Below, piece by piece: positions 14,201 to 25,497 of a DNA stretch of 64,000 nt; the stretch's first letter is position 1; every line of letters starts with the position of its first letter. A program made the translations under genes and the position numbers. The stretch comes from Vanilla planifolia (lineage: Eukaryota; Streptophyta; Magnoliopsida; Asparagales; Orchidaceae). The notes under the pieces are model-generated. The model saw only the letters and a list, made by a program, of their open reading frames with translations, made no database searches and had not been told where the DNA came from. The DNA lies in NCBI GenBank assembly GCA_023846275.1, contig CM043868.1, forward strand, positions 13,921,755 through 13,985,754, in the 5' to 3' direction.

Positions 14201-17200
14201 AAGGTCATTAATGGTCTTACTCAAGTCATACCTTAACTTTACCTTTAGGCATCTTTTTGAAATAGGGTAACTCATTGATCTAGGTTCATATGAATACTAC
14301 CAATGACTCATTTGTCATCTGGTCTATTCTGAGTCATTGTATCCATCCAAAGTCTCTACTAAATAATTTGTATAACTCTCAAAATCAACATCTAGAGTGT
14401 TAACCTATGGCTTAAAAGATTATAAGGTTACTTAGTATCTTACCTAGATTAACCAACTCATGCCTAAGAGTTATCCATTATAAGAAAAAGCAAAATTTTC
14501 CCTAAGCTCAGCCTAGAATCTACCTCTAAGGCCTAGACCAGCCCCCCTTTCCTCATCCAAGGTCTTAAAGACTTCTTTATCCCATAACCTTATTAAAAAC
14601 ATGAACAAGGCTTACCAAGTACTAATATTCACATAAATCAAAACCTAAAGTCTAACAAAAGCTAGGCTTATTTTATTTTAGTCTAACCAAAATTCAATTA
14701 ATCACAACCCAAATTCCTCTTGCTAACTTAACTATTTAAACTACATCCAAAGTTTATTTAAGAGTCTTATTACATTAAGGCCTAAACTAAAACATTCCTT
14801 GGTCAAACCCTACTTTCCATTCTTATGGTTTCATTTTGCTAAAAATCAAACTTAGGCTCTTATTAATCTTAGACCAAAATTAACATAAGCCTTCCACCAA
14901 TATGACATCATTTACTCATCTAAAAAGCCTTAAATGTAATACAATCTCAATTAGAGAATAATCATAAAGTCATTGTGATTTATATCAGTCTTAATCTATC
15001 CTTAGCCTTAAGCATATCTAGCCAAAACCTATTCATCTTTACTAGGCAATTACATAACTAATCTAGCCTTCTTTTATGACCCAAAACCAAGCCCTTCCAT
15101 GTCTCTTGTTTAAAAATGAATGGCCATATTCACCTTAGAAGCTATCCAATATTACGTAAAGGTCTAAAACCAAGCCATGTCATAAGCTTTCCAAGCATAT
15201 CTAAGATAAAGACATTACTTGTTTATAAGAATCCTTAGGTTTTTGCTAAGTTTAAGTTGTTATCTTAAAATTCATGGCCTAAGCTAAGGTTAAATTTGTA
15301 CAAAATTGAATTCTATATATTTCTTAATAATGTCTTATAATTATAAGCATATGTCCTCAATATATTATAATACTTAAGTTGGAAATATGTACTCGTCATG
15401 CTTAACTGAGATGTCACATATAGATCACTACTTAGCAAAATAAACATGTAAGCATAGAATTTAAATCACATCAAAGGAAGTCTTGGTTCTAACAATAGTT
15501 ATCTATATTCTTTAATAATATTGGATAATGATTTCTAAAACATGATTTCATCAAGAACATGACATTTACTTTCACATAGTTTGATTTCAAGGCATTATGC
15601 ATTTCATTTAGTTGAATCATCAAATTCGCATGTTTAAAATTTACACTAAATATCTACCATTCATGAGTAAAGAAATATACTAAAAAATCACATTATAATT
15701 CTCGAACATTGGATCCTTAAGGATCTTAATTCTAGTATGTAATTACTCACTAGACCAGATTATTATGACATTCATTAAAATAAGAGTTACATCGCACATT
15801 TTCATACATTTTAACTAAAACCAAGCCTTCAATTTATGCTAACAATTTTTGAAATCATTTCTTTTTTGGATAGAATAATATGCTAACATATTCTTTGCCA
15901 AAAACAATCTCATATTGTATGTAAATTCATGAAATTAAAAAAAACTTTTCAATTTAACATATTTTCAATCACAAAACTACATAGTAATGTTTTTTGAGTA
16001 AAGAGAAATCATGCTAAAATGCCACATTTTAATTTCAGGTTTTAAATTCATATATATGTCAAACATGAATTCAAAAGGTTCTATCACACATTCTTAAGTA
16101 AGATAAGATTGAAAAAAAATGCATAATTTTAACAACAGCTCTCATGAATTTAAATCAAAGGAAATCTAAGATATGTTCATAAAATTTCTTCTAAGTCATA
16201 AGGCTCCTTTTTTCCTTGCTATATCAAATTAAAGAAAAAGAAAGAAAATGTGAATAATGAAAGTCATAAATACAGAATAATTGGTAAAAAAAACTTTAAA
16301 AGACTTTCAAGTGAAACTCTTATGAAGTTGAAATTTCTATTGTGTAAAAAAAAGGTAAACTCAGAGTAAAGATGACTATGGGATGACAAACTTAGTCAAG
16401 ATGACATTAGTAAAATAATTAAGAGTTAATTAAATCAAGTGGGATGACTATATTTAGGTGGGATTAAAGTTTCAAAAGTTAGAATTCAAATTTAATCAAT
16501 TTGTTATATTATATTTATAAAAAATTATAACTTATAGATTCAACTTTTAAAGATATCAAAATAATCAAATCATAAATATTAAAGTTTACTTTCTAGTAAA
16601 TTGAATTTCATTGAATGTGAAAATAACAAAGGTGTATCAGAATAAGATCAAATATAAAAACTAATTTTAAAATTATATTGTTAATAGATCTTTTTAAAGA
16701 TATAGAAGAACTTAGACAATCAAATAAAATATATCACTAGAATAATAATGCTATATCAAATTAAGAATAATTTTTGAATGATTTAATTTATAAGTATATA
16801 TAAAATAGTTTTATTATTAAAAAATTATAATATTATATATAAAATTGAAACCAATAAAACTTTTTTAATAAAATTTATTTAATTATATTTTTTAATGGTT
16901 GAAAAATATATACGTAAAATAAAGATGTATCATAAATTTTTATCATATCTTAAAAATATTTAGCATAACTTTAAATATTATAAAATATTTTTAAAAACAT
17001 TTTATAGAATTTTAATAAGTGAATTTTGAATTTTTAAAATTATTTAAAATGAAATTCTTGTTGTGTTCTTAATTATACTTTTTTCACCTAAATTTATTTT
17101 CTTAACTTCTTCATACTTTATTAATGGATTATTCTTTTCATGATATTTATGTCTTCATCATGTATTTTTAATCTGTCTTTTAAACAATTAAAATAAAATG

Positions 17201-18030
17201 TTAGATAAAGTAATATTAAATCAAACTTATTAAATAATTTTTTGATTATAGATTTGTTATCAACAGCAGCAAAATAAAACTCATAATATATGTTAATTCA
17301 AATTTTATATCTTAAATTAATGAGTGATTCTATTTGATCACCCTTAGGAGAAAATTTCTATGCCAATTGATGTTCTATCAAGGAGTTTTATCTAATCTAT
17401 TTCTTAACTTATATAAGAAATTTATTCACATAGATCTCAAAGACATCTTTTTAATACTTTAATTTAGATATATTTGCTATGATTAAATAATGAAGTAAAA
17501 AAGTGTAATTGATAATGAACAAAGTAATGAGTTATTATCCAATAACTTTATTGGACTTTATTTTTCTTTTTTTTTATTTTTAAATAATTATTTATATGTT
17601 TAAATCTTATTAGATTGAAACAATACTTAAGAAAATTAGTATTTATAATTTTAATTAATTACATACCACGATTTAGTTAAGCTCAAATATTAATGTCAGT
17701 CTTATATATTTTGCAATTCTGCTCGACTTAAAACGATTCAATTTTGTTGATTTGAATCAATTTTGAAACATTACTTGTTTTTCAGGTACTTTTACAGACC
17801 ACTACTAAAAATGGTTATTAAATTTTTATTTTAATTACTAAAATTATATCAAATGACATGAAAATATTATTCTTTCATTTTAAATAATTTAAAAAAAAAA
17901 TTAAAATGAATTTTTATCATTATTTGTTTACGTGCAACGCCAAAATCAAATTCAAGAATAGTGTTCATTATTTTTATGAAGTTTTTAGTTCTTTAATGGA
18001 AATGCTTTTTTATTGTTAAAATTTAGAATA
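11270..18030. other. Unassigned AT-rich DNA, partly G-poor on + strand
   Basis: No gene or complete element was recognised. About 12,600-15,300 is visibly poor in G on the + strand, with long runs of A, C and T and few CpG or GG. Two related phrases (ggtgttgacctatgatctaag near 14,170 and gtgttaacctatggcttaaa near 14,394) hint at a diverged repeat. Such strand asymmetry is common in non-coding parts of large LTR retrotransposons, but no LTR, gag or pol could be identified. The ORF at 11,682-11,939 (85 codons) has no recognisable content. 16,500-17,930 is extremely AT-rich with nothing identifiable. Confidence 0.45.
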
Positions 18031-18500
18031 AAATTGAGCAATCTACGGGAGGCATCGATTCGCAAGCGAAGTTTCCAGAAATAACAGTCTTTCGTCTGTT
18101 CCTTCTCTTTCTTTTAACTGAATTTGTTTGAGGTCAAGAAGAAAAGGCAAAGAGCAACTCGTCGACGTTCGTAAACTTAAGTTCCCATCGGGATCAATTC
18201 ATTGCCTATCTTCTACAAAATCTGAGGTTATCCATGTGATATTTTAATTAACAGACAAATGCCTTTTCTTGAAATCAAGTCCCTAGCGGGGACTTCAGAA
18301 TGTCCGTTTCTCTAGTAAAGGTTGCTGAAGTTTTTTTTTCTCATAAGGCTATATATTAGGATTTTCTTGACGTTTTTGCTGTTTCGACGGACGGTAGGAA
18401 CAGTTTGAGCTTTTTGGTGAGGGGCACAGTTGCATTAAGCTGTATTGCGACCGAGAAAAGCCATATCGAAGTTCTTTACATCGTTGAGGGTTTTTCTTGT
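18030..18500 (+). promoter_or_regulatory. Candidate promoter/5' UTR exon of the serine racemase gene
   Basis: After several kilobases of very AT-rich sequence, an island of more balanced, CpG-containing DNA appears at about 18,030-18,500. It includes a CT-rich patch (18,090-18,120) and a plausible splice donor (tctgag|gttatc, exon end 18,226). The first coding exon of the racemase is preceded by a good acceptor (cctttgcag, ending 25,483) only 14 nt before its ATG, which implies an upstream non-coding exon. This island is the best candidate I see, implying a ~7.3-kb leader intron. It is inference: no TATA box or transcript evidence is available and another exon could lie closer. Confidence 0.3.
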
Positions 18501-18699
18501 TGCATTATTTCTTTCACGCTTATTTAAATGAAATCTATTTAAGCTTTTTGACAGTTCAAAGTTTTGATCCACATCTAATGCTAATGATGCTGCATGGAAT
18601 TGACAGTTAGTCGTTGGCCTTTTGTTGTAAATTATAGCAATTTATCAACATCTTTCTGGATTCTAAGAATAAGAACAATGTGGGTTTCAATTTTTCAAT

Positions 18700-21585
18700 A
18701 GCTATTGAAGTCATAAACAACTTAGAGTTAACAGTGATTCCCCAACCTAGATACAAAATTGAAAATAAAAAGTGCAAATTGGGGTAAAAATATTGATGTC
18801 TTAAGATTAAATGATGGTATCTTAAGGGTGAAAAAAAATACTTAATGCAAGAATAGTCTTAGAATTATGTTCTTGAGATATAGATATGGAGCCAAATCTC
18901 ATGTGAAATAATGTTTCTATTGGTATAAGATCTTTAACTATGTGTTTGGAAAATCTAAGGGATGTCTCTCAAGTAGCAAAGAAGCTTTGCAAAATCTTAT
19001 TAAAAAAAAGAGTTTGAATTATGTTGTCAAAGAAAAGGACTTGGAAAGATCAGCAGAAAATTACCTTTATTATAAATTTTAGAGGGTGAAATTATAGTAT
19101 TAGAAAAGGGTAGAGAGTTTGATCCTTATAGGTCAAGAATAGCATAGGAAAGAAAGAAAAGAAAATTAAGATTAGGGGCTTCTCTTGTGTGATTGACCTC
19201 CTCAAACTAGATCTTGGAGGTTGTGCTTATAGTTAATGAAGTGATGGACATGCCCTTTCTTTTGTTGAGCTGTAGTAGACGTTTCCATGATGGTAGCTTT
19301 ATTGCATGGGCATAAGGGGATTTCATGCATTCCTTTGAGAGCAACTTCCATTTTCTTAATCGTGACTTTACTGCTCGAGCCATTGACACTTGAGTAGGAG
19401 TTACTATTATTATTGGTACCTCCAAGGATCAACTAATTATAGATTTGTTGACTTTGAGTAAAGCGTATAAGAGTATGAGATAGAGTCTTTGAACGGTTGA
19501 CTTAGAATGATTAGGAGAGTACGATTTGATTGTTTCATTTCCATGGCATAGATGTAAGCATTTTGACTTCAAACGTTCAAGTCTTTAGCTCCTGGATCTT
19601 GATGGTTCAATCTCGAGAGTCTAGGTCCCTGGGTTCTAGCCTAGATTGTCTGGGTTTCAACGGTCTGGTCATGAACGTTTAACTCTTGAGGACTTAGCCT
19701 CGAGTGACAAGATATCGCTACTTGTCGCCTGGTTTCTTTTTGAATAATCAGTCATGATTGACTTAATAAGTTTTTGTATATTTATTTGGTCCCTAAATTT
19801 TTCATGCTATTATTTATGTTATCATAAAGAATTGTTACAAACTATTTCCAAAATGTTAAATAATGGTGGTAACATGCCATTTTAAGTTCACTAAGTGGTG
19901 ATAATTTATCTGACATGTGGTTTGTCTCTTCCACTTGTTTTTTAAATCAAGCTGCCAGGGCTTTGGATCTTGCCAATTTGTTATTCATCTAGTGCTAAGG
20001 ATCATCGCCATAGGCCAATTTGACATTATGCTAAGTGTCTTGGAGAAACTTTTGATGAAGGGAAGTGAATCCCTTAAAAGAAGTGAGAGGATGTTGACAT
20101 TGAAGTGGCATCAGTGAATGTTTCGGGCCTAGTCTTCTCCATTGGGGTTGAAAGTGCTGCATAATAGAGATAACAACGCATGAGCTAACTGTCATAGGGA
20201 ATGTGGTCATCAGCTTGGTGAATCTTCATAGTTCTTTTGATGTTTCTCTAATTATTGCGAAGGAGGGTAATTCTTTGGAGGACATAGTGAAGGTCAATAA
20301 AATGTCAGTAGAAATAGAAGTTAAAATAATGTAGGAAAAGTTTCTAGATGCTTTCTTAGAGGTTGGATTTGCAGCTATTTTGCTTCAAATGGAGAGAATC
20401 TAAGGATGGATTTGATGAACAATTAGTCTTCTGTGGAAGACCTTCAATGGTCTATTGACATCCATAGCCATTCCTTATTATCTGATGGTAGTAGCTTCAA
20501 TTTGGTGATCGATAACGTTGAAACTCTTGTTTCTACTTGGAAGACCAGAATGACACTTTGTGTTGGAACCTCGACAGGATTTGTAGTGTGTCTTGAGACT
20601 TGAAGATTGTAAGTGCAAAGTTGTTGGCTTTCTACAAGTTACTTAAAGGCATGTTGTCAGCAATCAACTAGATCCTACAAGTCTAGTGTGATGAGAAGTC
20701 ATTTCTTAGATCCTCAAAAGATAGTTTAGAAGTAGAGAGTCTTTTGTTAAGAGAGGATTTCTTAGCTTGAGATTGAATTAAGCTATTGATGGAGTTAACT
20801 GATGCTATTCTTCCTATTGTTTGGAAGAAATCAAGAATGTTTACTCTAGACATAAAGGAGGTTGCCAAGGAGGTGAACCGATCCTTCATCTTATAGGCTT
20901 ATGGAGATCAAACGTTCTATAAGTAAGCCCTCAAGGTTGGAGTATTGTACATGGTTGGCAACAATCTTATGTCTTAGGATAACTTGAACTCATTAGAGAT
21001 GTATATGCTTTTGAGAGTGTTGAGCTCAAAGAATGTTAAGAATAACATTCATATTCTCAAGAGGTCCCTAGGATAGTTTGTCCTTGAAGGGGTTAACATT
21101 TGGCATTATTATTTTGCTTTTGATATCTTGCAAAGGTTAGTGAAAATGAAATAGTGATAATTTTTTTGGAAAAGTTGTGCACCTTTGTTAGATGACTTAA
21201 GTCATTTTGTCGTTTTCACTAAGGTTATCCTCTAGAAGCTACGAACTATTGGATTAATTGCATTTGTCCTGACAAGCTATATATCTCTACTAGTGGATAA
21301 AATTCTTAGATCCAATGACAAAAAGTCATCAAGGTCTGCCACATAAATTCTTAAAGTCTATAGAATGTGTTTTTACTGCTTGCCTCTCGATTGCCCATGA
21401 TCACAAGGTGAGGAGAATTTGGTCATGTCAAGATTCAATCTTTTCCTAGTTCCCAAGTGGAGGAAATACTTGGGAGGGAAAAGAAAAGAAGTTGACTAAG
21501 ATTAAGAGGAATTGATCTCCTCCTGGGCCCCAAGTGTAAGAGATATCATCTAGGAGAAGGTAAGGAAGTAAGGTTGCATTTCGTG
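18700..21585. other. Unassigned, probably decayed repetitive DNA
   Basis: The sequence is less AT-rich than the left flank and looks protein-like in patches, but no frame stays open beyond about 76 codons and no domain was recognised on either strand. The overlapping minus-strand ORFs at 19,202-19,432 and the 68-codon ORF at 20,683-20,889 show no family signature. It may be the remains of an LTR retrotransposon internal region. Confidence 0.4.
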
Positions 21586-21588
21586 AGG

Positions 21589-21950
21589 CCTTCATTTTAT
21601 GGAATAAAGATGAAAAGAATGAGGAAGTGTAAGATCAGATTTGTTATGTCCTTCATGTAATTGGGCAACAATGTAGGAAGAGATTGTGATTCAAGACCAA
21701 GCCTCTCGAGGCCTTCATGCAACCAAATAGCGATGAAGGCAAGAGAAAGGTCATACCGCATACCTTAAAGTCCTTCATGCAATGTTGCAACGATGAAAGA
21801 GAATTGAAAAATGCTAGATTATACTCCTCAAGGCCTTCATGCAATGAAGCAGCAATGAAGGGTGTGAAGAGGGCTAGGCCAAGACTTTTGAAACCTTTGC
21901 ATGATAGAGCAACAATGAAGGGATTTGTACAAAATAGTGACAAAGGTAGA
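21589..21950. repeat. Diverged ~61-bp minisatellite, about six units
   Basis: The anchor ccttcatgcaa (with variants) recurs at 21,589, 21,650, 21,712, 21,772, 21,834 and, as cctttgcatga, at 21,894, giving spacings of 61, 62, 60, 62 and 60 bp. A second anchor, caacaatg/cgatgaag, follows each at a similar distance. The array keeps a frame open for 79 codons on + (21,717-21,956) and 140 codons on - (21,653-22,075), which explains those ORFs without invoking a gene. Units differ at many positions, so the array is old. Confidence 0.75.
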
Positions 21951-24900
21951 AGATGATGGCTGAGTCCTGTATAGTTGGCTAAGTTAATGACTATACAAGT
22001 TTCTAATGGTAAAAGGATATCTGCATTCTTAAGTCCCGAGTTAGACTCGAGGTACAAAAGTATTGTTGAGGCCATTCAAGGAAGAAATCTTGTTGGATTG
22101 TTCAAAGTAAAAAAAAGTTGATTAAACATCTTTTTAAGCTCAAGGAGTAACTTGTCAACATTTCTAAAAATTTTGTACAAAGACTTAGGAAGAAATCGTC
22201 TAATTCAGCAAGACCATAACAAATTTAGTACATGGTACAAAAAAATCGTAGACTAGGTTAGGTTATACCTTTCACAAGGAGATAAGAAAGAGAATTGCTC
22301 TTATCAAGGATAAAATTTCTTCAAGTGATCATTGCTCTATGATCGAGATAGTTCAACACCGTCCTCTATCCCTCTCAATTTGAAGCAAGTTTGTCGAGGT
22401 CTATTTGGTATCAAGAGACCTTGCATCCTTTAAGAACCATGTCTCCAAGTTTGAGAGGGTGCTTCCTAATGTACTTATTGAAGTATAAGAAGCATTATCA
22501 CATTGCAAAATATGTGAAAAAATCACAAGAATAAATTACCAATTAGGATTTTGTCATGGTTGTTAAATGATTTAAATTTAGTTTTAAATTATTATATTAA
22601 AGATGATATAAAAAATATGAAAGAATTGGATATCTTCACATTATTTACCATATTGTATGGAATGTCATCCTAGTGTCGTGAAATAAAAGGTACCAAAACA
22701 ATACCTCAAACTAACTCAGTTGTAAAAATTCAATATAAACTTATCTTTAGCAAGTCCCTCTATAGTGTAGTGGTAAGAATTTCAATGGTTAGAAAGTTTA
22801 GCTAATAACAAATTAAATTACTTAGTTACACCTAATAAGAGTGTAGGGCTTGAACATATTAACAAGAATAAATGCAATCAGCATATAGAAATTAGAACAC
22901 TTTTTTTTCCATTGAGTTATTTCCATTGATGAGCAAATGCATAGAATTTAGCTATTTAAGCATAGAAATTTCTTGTGTGCTTGACAATATGCGTATAAGT
23001 ATAATGTCTAGAAATGGCAAATTTTTTAACATTAATTGACATCTTGCATGCATTATAATCATTCAAAGGTGAACAATATGAACCGAGATAGTTCTTTAGA
23101 AAACTGTTTAATTAATTAATCTCCCAAGGACTATGAATTTATGCACCAGCTTGTTCTGGCCCAGTCCCCCTCCTAATATTTTACTGCAAAATAATGCAAA
23201 GCTTTATTTCTCCTTTCTAGGCTTTTACATGATTGTAGCACGGGAAACATGCAGATCAATCTAGTTGACCTTATCTGGTGGAATTAAGGCTTATTGTTAT
23301 TCTATCTATTTATTGGTAACAAATAGAGATAAAAACCTAGGCTTAACATTGATCTAACAATATCTAGTATGCATAAATATGACTAGTAATGCTTGGTTTG
23401 GTCATAAATGAATTAGGTCTCCCTTTAGTCAAATCATACCTATCAAGGCTTAAGTGGATTTGGTTAACATTTGGGTTGGGTTAACAAACTTGGGAAAAAA
23501 AGTCTATTGAAGAGTTATTTGAGTTAAATATTTGGATATACTGATCATGGTTGGGTCCATTGATGGGCCTGTTGGCTGAATAATTGTTATTAGTGCCATA
23601 GGTTTAATCTTTCATGGTACTAAAAAGTAATAATTTGGTGGATTTTATTTGATGTACAATTTTAGTGTATTAGGAATTTTGAGCAATACCATGTTTTTTC
23701 TAGCAAAGCTTTAACAATGTCCATAAAGTATTATGCAAAGTGCTCTGACTTAGTGCCAAATTTTAGAACGTTAGTCCATTTTGTTGAATGGTGCTTTTCC
23801 TATTCACCAAAAATTATGACCTTTCTTGAGGTTGTTGGCCTTAGCTAATGTGGGGTTTTAATACATTGTTTCATTAGTTTTGAATTTGTTGATTCTTGGC
23901 ATGGCATGGCATGGAATTTGTTTGTTTTTATTAAATTTGGTCAAACTGGTTTCACTATAAGTGGGGTTATCGTTATTTAATTTGGCTATTTGATTTTATT
24001 TCTTTCTGATGTAATAGTGTTGAACTTTGTTTAGGTTCGATCTTGACCATCACATGACTTGGTTGGTCAACTGCTTTTGAATGACTTTGTGATGGCATAA
24101 TTTCGTGTGGGTCATCCTATGAGAGTCAATCAACTGGTAGGTAGACTTCAACAAAACCAGTAGTTTGGAGACAATCATCTTGTTTGCAGAGTTAGTTTGA
24201 TTGACTAGTTTAGTGTATGTTCTAGTCAGGAGTAAACCTGTGAATAGGTGTCACTCTTTCCCAACCAAATGGTGATCAAGGGCTATACCTTTCTGGCACA
24301 AAACACGCCCCTATTAGAGTTGAACTATGGTTTTGTTCTTATTTTGATGTTTTGCATTGTAATCTTCCCAATGTCAAGCTTTGAATGCTTTTTGTGGGTT
24401 CAAAGCATCTCTGTAGTTTTGAATCTTTATAATTAAGTGCATACTTGTGTCATCAACAATCCGCCAAATGCATATTCCGGCATGGTTATGATGTTGATCA
24501 AGCTACTAGATTGTGGAAAGATTAGTAGATTTTCATCTTAATTTAGTGAATTGGTTCATCTTTGTTATTTTCCATCATCAATTGACATCAATGAAGCAAG
24601 TATGGCAACCAGCTATTATCACAGCATTCAAATTTCAAAGCATGGCATCTAGCACAAGATAATTGAACATGCCTTTGAACTTTTGCATTCTTCGAACATT
24701 CTCAACTTTATCAATCTCTTTCCCTTGAAGTTCTCCATGACAAAGTTGTTTTTGTTGCCGAACGTTTTACCTTTTTAACGATGGCTTTCAATTGAAATCA
24801 CTAGACTGAATATCATGACGTTTGATGTTCATTATGCTTATTTTTTGAAGTTAATTGTGTATATTGACCTGAGGTATCCAGAAAATAATGGGAGAAGATA

Positions 24901-25480
24901 GTTTAGAAACTAGATATGTAAGTAGAGCTTAATGAGGATTTGGTATTTGTTAGAGCTCACTGCGTGGCATTGATTCAAATAACTCAGTAATTGGATTGGG
25001 GATTTTGTTGTTTCAGTGGTAAGCTAGCAAATCATTATAGATTTGCGGTTTCATATGAATGGTCTAGAATATTATTCTTTTTTTGTTTGTTACATGGTAA
25101 ATTAAATTATTGTGGAATACAGTTCACAATGATGGCATAAGCTATGTAATAGGTGCTCTGTAACGTGATGTCTATGTCTATAAGCTTTAGGTACAACCTC
25201 TGTTGACCATTTACATTGTATCTGTGATGATACAAGTGAGACTGGCGTGGTTGACTAAAACTGTGCTACACAAGAGAAGCCTCTTTTGTTTAAATAAAAG
25301 CCACGCCATTTGATATTGCATAAGATTTGTCAAAGCTAGAAGGGTAGCATTGAATTGCACAAATCTAATATTTCATTGCTCTGCAGATGCTATAACTAGA
25401 GCTACACCTGTGTCCATCTATGTTTAGCATGATTGCTTATGTTTATCTGTGCATAGCATGTCAACTTGCAAGTACCTTTG
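21951..25480. other. Non-coding DNA upstream of the racemase coding exons
   Basis: No coding domain was recognised. A short tRNA-like stretch occurs near 22,739 (see findings). If the gene starts near 18,030 this whole stretch is part of its leader intron; otherwise it is intergenic. The 62-codon ORF at 24,248-24,436 has no family signature. Confidence 0.4.
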
Positions 25481-25497
25481 CAGGGTTTGAATTTGTA

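Noticed and set aside
21653..22075. 140-codon minus-strand ORF
   Set aside because: Its open frame coincides with the 60-62 bp tandem array, it has no recognisable domain and the opposite strand is open too.
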